This document shows, piece after piece, positions 53,228-63,689 of a DNA stretch of 64,000 nucleotides. Below the pieces are notes generated by a model. That model worked only from the letters and a program-made list of their open reading frames with translations, was not told where the DNA came from and searched no databases. The DNA is taken from positions 124,001 to 188,000 of the forward strand of contig JBHEQV010000002.1 in the NCBI GenBank assembly GCA_046530735.1, in the 5' to 3' direction. The number at the start of each line of letters is the position of its first letter. Position 1 is the first letter of the stretch. Both the position numbers and the translations under genes were made by a program. Origin of the DNA: Arsenophonus sp046530735 (lineage in GTDB: Bacteria > Pseudomonadota > Gammaproteobacteria > Enterobacterales > Enterobacteriaceae).

Positions 53228-54397
53228 ATGTTAGAGCTGCTATTTCTGCTACTGCCTATTGCCGCCGCTTATGGTTGGCATAATGGACGCAGAAGTGCTC
53301 AACAAGATAAACAACAAAATGCTGATCGTTTATCTCGCAAATATGTAGCTGGTATTAATCTCTTATTATTTAATCAACAAGATAAAGCCGTTGATCTGTT
53401 TTTAGATATGTTAAAAGAAGATAGATCAGTATTTGATGCTCACCTAACATTAGGAAATCTTTTCCGTTCAAGAGGTGAAATTGAACGAGCTATTCGTATT
53501 CATCAATCCTTGTTTGAAAGTAATACTTTATCATTTGAGCAGAAACTATTAGCCGCCCAGCAGCTAGGGCGAGATTATTTAGCGGCTGGCGTTTATGATC
53601 GTGCGCGAAATATTTTTTTGCAGCTAGCGGATAAGCAAAATTTTTGCTTTAGTGCGTTACAATCTTTACTTACTATTTATCAAGCTATTAGTGATTGGCA
53701 TAAAGCAATCGATGTTGCTGAAAAATTAGTCAAAATGGGTAATCCTCAACTTAAGGAGGAAATAGCTCATTTTTATTGCGAATTGGCACTATTAGAACTG
53801 AATAGTGATGATCCTGATGGTGTATTTCTTTTACTGAGCAAAGCCGTACAATCAGATAAAAACGCTAGTAGAGCTTCTATTATGAAGGGGCGTATTCATA
53901 TTTCCCTAGCTGAATATGAGAAAGCCATTATAGTACTTAAGCAAGTTTTTGATCAAGATATAGATTTAGTCAGTGAGACTTTAGCTATGCTTTATGAATG
54001 TTATCATCATTTAGCTAGTTGGAATGATTGGGAAGATTATATCCAAAAATGTGTTGCTGGTGATTGTGGTGCAACTGCTCAACTTTATTTAGCGGAAATA
54101 ATTGAAAAAAGAAAAGGGCCAGAAAAAGCGCAAATGTTTATTAAACAGCAACTTGAATCGCATCCAACAATGCGATTGTTTTATAAACTTATCGATTATC
54201 ATTTGTCAGATGCAGAAGAAGGTAGAGAAAAAGAAAGTCTAGAATTACTGTATAATATGGTTGGCGAACAAATTCGCTCTAAACCTGATTATTGTTGCCG
54301 AAAATGTGGCTTTACAACACATTCTTTATATTGGTATTGTCCTTCATGCCGCTCTTGGGACACCATTAAACCAATAAAAGGTCTTGACGGTCAATGA
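53228..54397 (+). CDS. lapB: Lipopolysaccharide assembly protein B
   Basis: Inner-membrane-anchored TPR protein that recruits LpxC to FtsH for degradation, setting the LPS synthesis rate; PbgA/YejM opposes it. The product is 389 aa, identical in length to E. coli. The N-terminal anchor is LELLFLLLPIAAAYGW; TPR repeats follow (about residues 35-330, e.g. AHLTLGNLFRSRGEIERAIR). The C-terminal rubredoxin-like zinc site is CRKCGFTTHSLYWYCPSC. An upstream in-frame start lies inside lapA; AAGG before the ATG at 53228 and the length support the choice made. pyrF should follow but is broken. Confidence 0.96.
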   Translation: MLELLFLLLPIAAAYGWHNGRRSAQQDKQQNADRLSRKYVAGINLLLFNQQDKAVDLFLDMLKEDRSVFDAHLTLGNLFRSRGEIERAIRIHQSLFESNTLSFEQKLLAAQQLGRDYLAAGVYDRARNIFLQLADKQNFCFSALQSLLTIYQAISDWHKAIDVAEKLVKMGNPQLKEEIAHFYCELALLELNSDDPDGVFLLLSKAVQSDKNASRASIMKGRIHISLAEYEKAIIVLKQVFDQDIDLVSETLAMLYECYHHLASWNDWEDYIQKCVAGDCGATAQLYLAEIIEKRKGPEKAQMFIKQQLESHPTMRLFYKLIDYHLSDAEEGREKESLELLYNMVGEQIRSKPDYCCRKCGFTTHSLYWYCPSCRSWDTIKPIKGLDGQ

Positions 54398-54449
54398 TAA
54401 ACATAATTGATATTACATTCCTTAACTTTAAAAAAGTTGAAAATGATAG

Positions 54450-54655
54450 TTCACATCCAAAATAAACTTCTTGTCTATGCTAATTCTTCTGTTATTATTT
54501 GGATTAGATTAGTATGATTTTGCTAAAGTATTATTTTGTTCATAATATCAGTCACTAGGATTATTACCTGAAAGCAGGTATCCAGATGTTCACTCTATTT
54601 AGCTTGCAATTTATTCATATTTTATATGAGTTTTTAGAAAATATGGTGTATAAAT
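54450..54655 (+). pseudogene. pyrF: 5' fragment of orotidine-5'-phosphate decarboxylase
   Basis: PyrF makes UMP from OMP. Fragments: NSSVIIWIRLV (cf. NSPVVVALDY) near 54482, then AGIQMFTLFSLQFIHILYEF near 54565, matching KVGKEMFTLFGPQFVRELQQ. Stops and frameshifts are present, and the sequence is cut at about 54655 by an IS256-like element. The remainder of the gene resumes at 56025. It lies directly downstream of lapB, as in E. coli. Confidence 0.75.
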
Positions 54656-54659
54656 CTTA

Positions 54660-56022
54660 AATTATTCTCCGATTTTAGGATTCATGAATCTAATCTTTAT
54701 TCTTAAATTGGATGTTACTTACTACTAGAGTCAGTAAGTTAACTTTTCCCCTAAGTTAGTTCTAGCTTTTCTGAGAAGACGAGAAAAGCTCAGAAAACAC
54801 TAAAAGAATTGTTTTCTTAAGTCATAGTGCTTCTGGCATCGACTTAATACGTTTACTATCGCAAAATCTAACTCAATTAAATTTGTTGTTCTTATTGACG
54901 TCCCAGTGTGTTGATGGAAAATCATAAAATTCTAGCCATTCTTCTTAATCTTTCTTAAACTTCTTTATCGTTGCAAAATTTTCGCTGAAAAGTCCTTACC
55001 AATAAAACATCAAGAGCTTTATTAGCGACATCACAGCTCTATATAGCTAGAGAGCTCCCGCAACTCACCATTAACTTTCGATTGAATCTTTTGGGGAATT
55101 AAGACAGCACGTTAATTATTTTGTGTATAGATAATGATGTTTGTGCTACATCTTCAAGAATACCTTTTCCATTGCATCTCAAAACCAATGGTACCCGTCT
55201 TTCCTAGGAATTTTAAGAAATACAGTTAAGTTATGCACTTATCAGTCATTAAAAAGTTATGTCCAGTTTTCTTTTTGATTTTCAATAATTCTCTTTAAAT
55301 GCAATAAGCTCCTTATATCCATGTAGTAGTGCCAATAATGAACAATTAGGCAAAGACCATCAGCTTGACTACCAGAATGACATATTTCTTCAGCCAAGAA
55401 ATAAACGTTAGAAATAGTGCTAAATCATGCAGCTAGCATTTTAATGCTCTTTAAAGGATTTCTGTTTCAGTTTACTAATTGGTACTGACAAAGAGATCAC
55501 GTGTTTTTTCACCAAGAATCGCCTACAAAGTTTCGTGAAATTATCGGTGGATAATGCCTAGCAGGTTCAGCTATGAGAGTAACTCTTAGATACTTTAGCA
55601 CGTTTTAGATAAAGCGTTAGCAAGGAGTTTTAGAAACATATTCCCTTGTCGCTATAATTTCCTAACTTTAGGCATTTTAATCTCAATATTGGTAATATCA
55701 GTCTTGTAGGTTCGATGTAGAAAATAACCATTATAGTTGACGGAATAAGGATTCGTTAATAAGGCAGCGTTGAGCAGGTTATCTCAGTATATATTCGAGC
55801 TCCGTCTTAAAAACGGTGCCTATCAACTATCTGCCACTATTACGTATGAGTTCATGTAATGAATAGAGGGTATTATCTGGTTTGACGGATAGATGTAGAA
55901 TAGACTTTTTTGGCATATCGTCTCTTCTTGTTTACATCATCAACGAAATCAATCAGTAAGATATCGCTTCCATCTCCGAAATTCCATATACTAGAATATG
56001 CATAACTTCTTTAATAAACAAG
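54660..56022 (-). mobile_element. Decayed IS256-like element inserted in pyrF
   Basis: First end: GATTCATGAATCTAATCTTT and TGTTACTTACTACTAGAGTC; other end: CTGCCACTATTACGTATGAG, TTCCATATACTAGAATATGC. The minus-strand reading matches other IS256-like copies but is fully frameshifted. Both flanks are pyrF sequence. Confidence 0.7.
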
Positions 56023-56024
56023 GT

Positions 56025-56575
56025 TTCAAGTTTTTTTAGATTTAAAATTTCATGATATTCTTAGTACGCTGACGCAAGAGCTGTTAAGAAAGGAAGTGGT
56101 AAAAATCGGGGTTTAAATGTTTAATGTACATTTGAGTGTATTAGAGCGACACAATGATGATGATAGCTAAAGAAATCATTAGTTGAATATTGTAAAGATT
56201 CTTCGCTGTTAAATTATCGTTACTGTATTAACTAGTATGGAGGAAGTAGATCTAAACTAGATTGATATTGAAATAGAATCACCGGATAAATAGCACCTTA
56301 GAAGCAGAGAAATTAGTAAAGGAATGTGAGAAATAATGGTGCTGTCTGTTTAATTTATGAGTTTGACAGCGAAATTAGCTTCTAAAAATGATTTTTATTA
56401 ATTATGCCGGTTTATTTGCCAAAGTAATTTAACAGCTGATGATCAGAGAAGAATTATGATTATCAGATCAGGGTATTAATGTTAGTATTGATTATATAGT
56501 TGTTAGTCGTATTATTATTCATATTTCTGATCTAGTATAACTTTAGCACAAATTAATCGTTCAATTGGATGGATA
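56025..56575 (+). pseudogene. pyrF: 3' fragment of orotidine-5'-phosphate decarboxylase
   Basis: Continues the gene broken at 54655. FQVFLDLKFHDIL near 56030 contains the family's catalytic DxKxxD-type motif region (FLDLKFHDI in E. coli). Then MFNVHLSVLERHND (cf. MVNVHASGGARMM), VTVLTSMEEVDLN (cf. VTVLTSMEASDL), DDQRRIM and SIDYIVVSRIIIHISD (cf. GVDYMVIGRPVTQS). The order and spacing fit PyrF exactly; several frameshifts and stops kill it. Confidence 0.85.
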
Positions 56576-56576
56576 A

Positions 56577-56915
56577 ATAAGTGACTCATATTTAGTTCAT
56601 TTAATGAAAAGCGATAGAATAGTTGAATAGTTGAAGTATAAAAATCATCTTTAATTAAAGGGTGATGATATTATTTATATCAGATGTAAAAGATTAGACA
56701 AAAAAGATAATAGCGTTTATGTTATTTTGGTTTATATCTCAATAAAAATTAATTAATGAAATTACTGCTGAATTAAAGAAAAAATCTAGCTCAGGATGTG
56801 CAATCAAATAAGACAATTTGAGTTCAGTGGTAATAAACAAAAGCTAATCAAGAAATTATTACAATCTAAGATAATAAAAGTTAAGTTGGAAGTGTTAATC
56901 ATTTTTATAAATAAA
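56577..56915 (+). pseudogene. yciH: Decayed SUI1-family protein YciH
   Basis: YciH is a bacterial relative of eukaryotic initiation factor eIF1. Recognisable: SDSYLVHLMKSDRIVE (cf. MSDSNSRLVYSTETGRIDE), LKGDDIIYIRCKRLDKK, NEITAELKKKSSSGCAIK*D (cf. LTKLAAELKKKCGCGGAVKDG) and KVKLEVL-like. It lies immediately after pyrF as in E. coli. At least two frameshifts and several stops. Confidence 0.82.
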
Positions 56916-56954
56916 TCCATATAACTAACTGGTTCTATTATAGTTTATTGAACG

Positions 56955-57060
56955 CGTCGATTTTATCGACTTGGTCACCAATTAGACTACTAATAGTATT
57001 AGTCACCTATTGCACAAATATTAGAATAGGCCATCATAGATATGAGATAAATAATAGATA
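56955..57060 (-). pseudogene. osmB: Possible remnant of osmotically inducible lipoprotein OsmB
   Basis: Minus-strand TISSLIGDQVDK resembles the OsmB C-terminus (AAVGGVIGHQVGK), and osmB lies here, convergent with yciH, in E. coli. Only about a dozen residues support it, so position carries much of the weight. Confidence 0.3.
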
Positions 57061-57154
57061 TTAATATAAGTAATATGTGTTTTTTTGAACTTTTAATTAT
57101 TTATTTTTTTAATTAATTAATTAAAAAATTTAAGTTAACCAAGATAGCGATTTT

Positions 57155-57265
57155 TTAATCAGAGTTATGAACATAGTATACTATGGCATGAGTTGTATAC
57201 AACTATGCTAATTCGGAGATGTTCATGATCTGAGTACTGTTTATACTCTGTGATATGTTAATTTT
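57155..57265 (+). mobile_element. IS91-like 5' end, cut by an IS1595-like element
   Basis: TTCGGAGATGTTCATGATCT, then ACTGTTTATACTCTGTGATA matches the IS91-like 5' region at 43400 and 32510. Similarity is interrupted near 57265 and resumes near 58295. Confidence 0.5.
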
Positions 57266-57267
57266 TG

Positions 57268-58292
57268 CTATTTTAGCAAAGGTTATTGCTTTTTTTTTAG
57301 TAACGCAATTTGTAGCATTTCTATATTTTAATTATTGTAATTTCAAACAATCTTCTTCAGTCCAGATAATTTGGTAAATAAAATAATTTCATACCATAGA
57401 ATCTACTTAGCCATTCTTTTAATAAACTGATATAATTGTTCATATTTTTAAATATAGAATTCCTTACCAATAACTCTCTGAGTAGACAACCTTATCAGGC
57501 GATTCTAACTAATTTTATGCTAGCTAGCAAAAAAGGGGAGTTCTTATCATTTCCCTCTATCTAAAAAAAGATGAACTATTTATTGATAATAGGCCAAAGA
57601 AAAAGGATAATATACTCTGCATTAAACTCTTAAAAAATCTCATCGCTAATATGGTCATCTCAATCTTATACGATTAAAACCGTGGTTGTTTTCCTTTTAT
57701 TTCCCCTCTTCCGCATTTTTTACTTTTCTATATGGAAAATAACGCTTCCCTTTAAATAATTTAAGACAAAATATTTCGTTGACTTCAATATACCACTTTG
57801 TGCATTTATTTTTGCTGTCACCAATGAAGTAAGGAAGCAATAACAGTATCTAAACTCTGTTTTCAAATCAATGGGGTTTATTTCGCTAATTCTAGTAAAG
57901 TTAAGCTGTGCAACATATATTTCAGATAACTAAACTATTATTCTTTTAGTATAATTTCACAAAAAAAATTTCAATAAGATTGTTAAATCTTTATTGTAAT
58001 AGAAGATTTTACAACCATATCTCGTTATAACACTAATGAATATCTCCAGCTGATAACATGTTCACTATAACAATATATGGTTAGAATAAAATGGAGTGAG
58101 TTGTTTTAATCTATAAATTGATATCATCCGACAGATTTATCACCGAGCTAACTAATGAATGAGAAGAGGTTTATGTTGGCAGGAAGCAAGAAAAGTCTCT
58201 TTGATCTGTATGACTGTTTGTTTTTTCATCGCACCTCTCTAGGAAAATCCTACATACAGTAATAAGAGATATTTCTAACAATAACTTTTATC
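57268..58292 (-). mobile_element. Near full-length decayed IS1595-like element inside an IS91-like copy
   Basis: The minus orientation is collinear with 22020-23030: 3' end GCAAAGGTTATTGCTTTTTT, the RKG/KRK region near 57700, the SLILRES/INLKTEF helix-turn-helix region near 57870, and the zinc-ribbon region near 57980. The other end is near ATATTTCTAACAATAACTTT. Stops throughout. Confidence 0.6.
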
Positions 58293-60175
58293 AACTAGCT
58301 TAATTTTTAGGAATTATCCAGATATAGTTTTTAATAGTTATCTTGAAAAGTGTAAACCAGATAAATCAGGAAAACAACATGCAATTCACGTGTTACACTG
58401 TCTTTCTACCCGAAGCGTTTTATGATTTCCATCCTGAAATTAATAATAACAAACTGACTAAATTTTTATTATACTACAAAAGAAGCCACTATAAGGCATT
58501 AGCCTATTCCAGCTCCTTGTTTTTTAACATGAAAATATTATTCGACTCTCTAGTCACGATTATCCGGGGTTTTGAGCAAAGGGAAAACCAAGCTGATGAT
58601 GCTGGATATAATTCATTAATAACAATTATTAAAAATATGTTTGCAATGGATTCTCACCTATAGGAAATTATAGACAATCTCAGCATCCTTTACCACTGGA
58701 CAAAGGCAAAAATGACTGAGCCGATAGATCTTATAAATGCGAACAGGATAACTATTTCTATTTCTCTAAAAATATACTAGAGAGTAATTTATCCAAATGG
58801 ATATCTTATCCGCTCAACTAAACTGCTTTTTATTATTGATTACGCTGAATAACTTTTTTAAAAACACGGTGAAAGTATTAAATCGTAGGCGCATTTATCT
58901 GTAAAGCGAATGGTTTGCCTTTAGCACTTGTGTTATTAGGTATCCCTGTCTCCTGGACTCTACTGGTATGCTTATCCTGAATATTCCCAGAGTCTTTTTC
59001 TACTAAAGCTGCAAGCAAAAGCCTACAGTTTATGCGATTTCAAAGCTACCTAGTACTGATTAGCACAGCAAGCTCATATTTCCCGATTGCGACTAGCAAC
59101 ACATTACTTTCACTATATCCCTATCTTCTTTGTTTTTTTAACAATAACTGGTTGTTATTCGCTAATTAATGCTATGTTTTTCATCACTAAACAACTCTCA
59201 CACTTATACCGTAGATAAGCATGCAAACAGGATATCGAAACTGGTATCTTATATGCCTTGCATACTTATAGTTAATAACTCAATCAATGTTCGCCTGTTC
59301 ATGTCTTCCTTACTAGTGACCGGTCTAAATGTTGAACATGCTATATGAGATGATCTGTTCTTCAAAAAGTAGTGCTGAATAAATCTAGAGAGGCGCTGTC
59401 ATTCGATTGTTGCGTTACAACTATAATTTGACAAATTTTAGTGTCTTCCTTGTCTAATACATATTTCCGCCAGAAAGGAATGTCAGCGTTACCTGAAGAC
59501 AGAAGTACGGATAGAGAAAGTGAACTTCGCTAAAAAGATGAAAGGTGAGTGACATAGCGTGAAATACCTCTTGCTACCTTAAATGTCCTGATATTCACGT
59601 TAAAACTGCGCATTACTGATGGAGAAGTGTTATGAATCATTACTATGACTACCTGACTGATCATTATAAGCAGGAGATCATGAGGTAGAAAGAGGTTATC
59701 TGGGATATATTAGTTATATTCTGCTAAGTATTTTAAGATGGTTGGTATTATGCTTTTTATAAAATTGTAAATGAGGCGCGCTTTTACCAAAAGAGTTATT
59801 ATATAAGTCGCTAAAAATGAAGGATCGCAAAAAATAGGAAAAACTGAAGTTCACTATTCTAATAAATAAATTCTTGCGCAGATACGTGTAAATGCATTCT
59901 GTGTACTGACAGGATATTTTTATTTGATGCTTAGTATTATAAGCAGGCAATAGAATTTTTGTTAAAAACAATACATAAAATGAAATGACAATAGTTATTA
60001 AGACAAAGTTATAGTTAATGTCTTTAAAAATAGTGCATTAGGTCAAATAATACAGAGTCCAACGAAATTTTAACTTAAAATAGACCTAGTAAACAGATTT
60101 TATCTCTTTTTAATAAAAAATATTATTTTTATTTTTATTTAAAAAGCGATTTAATATTCTAACTGTCAAACTAAG
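58293..60175 (+). mobile_element. Decayed IS91-like element, main part
   Basis: A 106-codon open frame at 58343-58663 (MKSVNQINQENNMQFTCYTV...) corresponds to the 5' region of the other IS91-like copies, not to the HUH core. The core follows with LNNSINVRLFMSSLLVTGLN (about 59280), then SVTWKYLLLP-like KYL block near 59560 and YFKM near 59730, then the tail near 60050-60170. The core reading is broken. Confidence 0.6.
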
Positions 60176-60255
60176 CGGAATAGTTAAAAGAATAAAGTTG
60201 CTGTTCTTTACAGATAGATTGTTATCAGTAAGCTTTACATGAAAATGTTCTTAGA

Positions 60256-62128
60256 TTAAAAGTTGCTAATAATATTGTAAGTTTTTATTTAAACTTTTTT
60301 AAGATAAATATTAATCACATAATTAAGTTTATAAACAGCAATTTCTTTAATAATTAAAGTGCCTTCTTCTTGATTACACTGTATTTATTCAGCACGAAAT
60401 GAATAAAATGTGCCAGAATGAAAGCATATGTTACTATTGGTTAAGTAGATCTAAAGTTTGGCTTGCGTAATGTGGTTATTTCAGCTGTAAAATGGTGTTA
60501 TTTTTTGAAAAAGATTTTAAAAATGTATATATAAGCAGAATCACCGATATCGAGTTCAGATAAATAATTAGAGTGCTTGTAATCGGTAATTTTCATTATA
60601 AAATCTTTAGATGGTTTTGTGATATTAAAGGTGACTTAGGTTTTAGGTATTAAATCCAAACTATAATAGGCGGGCAACAACCTAAATGGCGTGGTTTTAA
60701 TTTTAGTAAAAGTTTGAATAGCGTATTTAACTATCTATAAAATTAACTGAATTTGCTATTTAATAAATTCTATAATTGAGAAAATCTTTCAAGCGTTAAC
60801 AATATTTCTGCATTTTATTCGATATTTTTTTGCAAAATAGCAATGACGTTAATAATTTAATTGTGATTAAAGGTTTTATGAATATTAAAATACCAGTTGC
60901 TAACTTATTTTTAATATTTGTTTTGAACAAAGGTTTTCTAAAATTAGAAGATCTTCAACGCTACGAATTAGCGATCCGCCATTTTTCTGTAAAAAAATAA
61001 TATTACCATTTCATGAATTATAAAGCAATAAGCGGAACGCTCTTTAAATAGTAATAAATTGAATTAAGCGTCAAGGAACACGTTTTTTTTCCACATTTTT
61101 TGATAAGTAATATTTTTTGTTTGAATATTTCATTTTTGAGTTGCATTTATCTTGTTGTTGCTGTTATAGATAGTCAAAACATTGTCGTATACAAATTTAT
61201 TTTTATTGTATCCATGTGAGGAAAAATTAAATTTTCAACTAATTACCTATCTTGTTTTATATCAAATTAACAAACTAGCGCAGCTCTTTTCTTATTGGGA
61301 TGCAGAGAGCATAAATTATTCGATAATTCATATGATGATATAGAAATATTAATCTAGATAAGTAATTGGTATAGCAACATTATTGAGCAATGATATCTAG
61401 ATCACTATTTATTGGGTAAAATGTTGGATTGGTAAATTGGAGGAAATAGGTAATTGATCATTGTCAGTACGCTCTATATAAAGCGTATTATTCATATTTT
61501 CAGTACGCCACTATTAATAGTAATAAAGTTAATGTGAGTGAGATCATAGCACTCATAGATGTCTACCATTTTATGGTGTAATTCTGAATTTTGGTAGTTC
61601 GAGTTCTAAATTGATGCTAACTCAATGTTAGCAACCAATGGCCAAAATGGCCATCACTATGGTAATATTAAATTATTTTTGTTTGGAATTCTTTTTAATT
61701 TTTAATGGATAATGTGGATAAATTTCTTCTATTACCAAATCATCTTGCATCAAATCCACTCGTTAGATGATGTTACGCCAGATAAAAAATATTTTTTTAA
61801 TACTGAATGGAGATCAGGCTTGAGATAAAGGCAATCAATTATCATTATTTCTTTTTTTTGATACGTCCTAGAAATTGCCTGAGAGAAGAATCTTTAATTA
61901 ATTATTCTTGTTCAGTAATTTCACGATGTTTATTTATGTAAATGGTGGCGATTATTCAATCATCATGCATCATTTTTTTATTTATGGTGCTTGAATGAAA
62001 TAAGTTTTCGTTATATTAACCTCAAAAACTAAACTTTTTCTATACTTTTAACGACGCCTTCAGCACGCGGCGCTTTGGTATATAATTGCTATTTTAGTTG
62101 TAATAGAAAACTAGTTATATTGAAATAT
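60256..62128 (-). pseudogene. rnb: Decayed full-length exoribonuclease II (RNase II)
   Basis: RNase II is the main processive 3'-5' exoribonuclease of E. coli. Minus-strand blocks in order: IFQYN*/[19 protein letters not shown] (cf. [27 protein letters not shown]), FEVNITKTYFIQAP, DLTHINFITINSG (cf. DLTALDFVTIDSAS), ELSNNLCSLHPNKKRAALVC (cf. [20 protein letters not shown]), ELDIGDSAYIYIFKIFFKK (cf. ERDVGDWLYARFLKDK) and EIAVYKLNYVINIYL near the C-terminus. The span, about 1.87 kb, is close to the full gene (1.93 kb), so decay was by substitutions and small indels. The original ATG has become ATA. Confidence 0.85.
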
Positions 62129-62271
62129 ACTATTCATATTTTTATTTTGCTAAAATAATATTTATTCACATCTTGCTCAAGTTTAATTCTATGGGTAAGA
62201 AGAATAATATTTGTTACTTTAATAAGATAGCATATATAAAGTTGGTTTTGTAAATCCATTTATTAATCGTT

Positions 62272-62913
62272 TTAGGTTATTGGGTATTGTTTGTCATTAA
62301 ATTCACATAAATCTTCAATAAGACAAGAACCACAGCATGGTTTTCTTGCAATACATATATAACGGCCATGTAGTACAAACCAGTGGTGGCAATTCACTTT
62401 AAATTCAATCGGAACTACTTTGAGTAGTTTTTCTTCAACCTCGATAACACTCTTGCCTGGAGCAAAATTTGTTCGATTACAAACGCGAAAAATATGGGTA
62501 TCAACAGCAATTGTTGGTCAGCCAAAGGCTGTGTTCAATACTACATTTGCTGTTTTTCGTCCAACGCCAGGTAAGGATTCCAATCCTTCACGATTTTCTG
62601 GAACCTCACCATTGTATTTATTAATTAATATCTGACAGGTTTTAATAATATTTTTTGCTTTGTTATTAAATAAGCCAATTGTTTTGATGTAATGTTTTAT
62701 TTCATCGATGCCAAGGGCTAGCATTTTTTCAGCAGTATTGGCAACTGGATAGAGATTTTCCGTTGCTTTATTGACACTAATATCTGTTGCTTGAGCGGAA
62801 AGTAATACAGAAATAAGTAATTCAAAAGGTGAATTAAAAACAAGCTCTGTTTTTGGAGTTGGATTGTTATCACGTAAGCGAGTCAAGATATTTATCTGTT
62901 TTTGTTTATTCAT
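62272..62913 (-). pseudogene. nth: Endonuclease III with a single in-frame TGA
   Basis: Endonuclease III removes oxidised pyrimidines from DNA (glycosylase plus AP lyase). The frame runs from ATG 62913 for 131 codons, then meets TGA (62520-62518) where relatives have Trp (NTAFGWPTIAVD). Reading continues in the same frame, with no further defect, to TAA at 62274-62272, giving 213 codons (211 aa in E. coli). Catalytic Lys (LPGVGRKTA) lies before the stop. Catalytic Asp (VDTHIFRVCNRT) and all four 4Fe-4S cysteines (CIARKPCCGSCLIEDLC) lie after it. The truncated product would lack the cluster and should be inactive. One base separates it from a complete gene, so this is a very recent pseudogene, or needs read-through, or is a sequencing error. 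It follows rsxE as in E. coli. Confidence 0.9.
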
Positions 62914-62989
62914 ATTTTATTTGCTCTATATCTTTAAAATAATTTTTATTGCGGGAAGTAGCTGCTTTATTGCAGATTGCTGTTGTTCG

Positions 62990-63665
62990 TGAACTAATAT
63001 ATTTTTTATTCTTTAATCGATTAAATATTTAGCAGATAAAACTAGCCTAGAATTAAGCCTTATCTAATAAAAATTCCATCAGGTAATAGTAATTTAGCTA
63101 ATAAAAGGGATGAATAAAATGAATAACTTCAATTATATAATATTACTCATTTTCAAAACAGCAAACTTACACCCATCAAACAGTGTATTTTTATATAAAA
63201 TTTCTTGCATGGCACCTAAAAATAGTGCCATCTTGTTTCTCCATACTCTTCTCATGAACAAACAATAAATTGCTAAGTTATAGGCATAATTTTGCTGTTG
63301 TAAGCTTCAACTAGTCAAATAACAATACAATATAGTGATTATTAGTGAAATAAAATACTTAAAAATTAATATTAATTAATTTTATAGAAGTTAATTAATC
63401 TCTACACAGAGGAAAGTATCGATGCAATAAATCATTACATAGATTGTAATATGTATTACAACTTAGGAGATCTCAATAATAGAAAGTTGAGACGGTAACA
63501 TTGCTGAAAAACAAGACTTAATGTTGTTTCCAGTCCCCGATTACTAACATATTGATGACTTTTGAAGAAACTACTAGTAGTAACGGATACAACTATAATA
63601 ACTCAACTAGCGTTGGATGGTTTTTCCTGTAACTTTTAAACAAAAAGCTTCTTAATTTCATTCAT
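62990..63665 (-). pseudogene. rsxE: Decayed electron-transport complex subunit RsxE
   Basis: RsxE is a membrane subunit of the Rnf-like complex that keeps SoxR reduced. Minus-strand blocks: MNEIKKLFV then KSYRKNHPTLVELL*LYPLLL (cf. [30 protein letters not shown]), NLAIYCLFM (cf. ALSALDGFM), ALFLGAMQEILYKNTLFDG (cf. MFVLGALREILGNGTLFDG) and AKYLID at the C-terminus (cf. AIKYLIDEK). Frameshifts and stops throughout. Its end lies just upstream of nth, the E. coli order rsxG-rsxE-nth. Confidence 0.85.
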
Positions 63666-63689
63666 TGTGATTAATTTTTGGATGCTAGA

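Noticed and set aside
58343..58663. 106-codon open frame as a new gene
   Set aside because: It lies in the 5' region shared with other decayed IS91-like copies, where the same sequence is broken by stops; treated as part of the element.
62272..62913. UGA read as tryptophan (altered genetic code) to explain nth
   Set aside because: Intact genes here encode Trp with TGG, and lptF and lapB terminate at TGA, so a code change is not supported.
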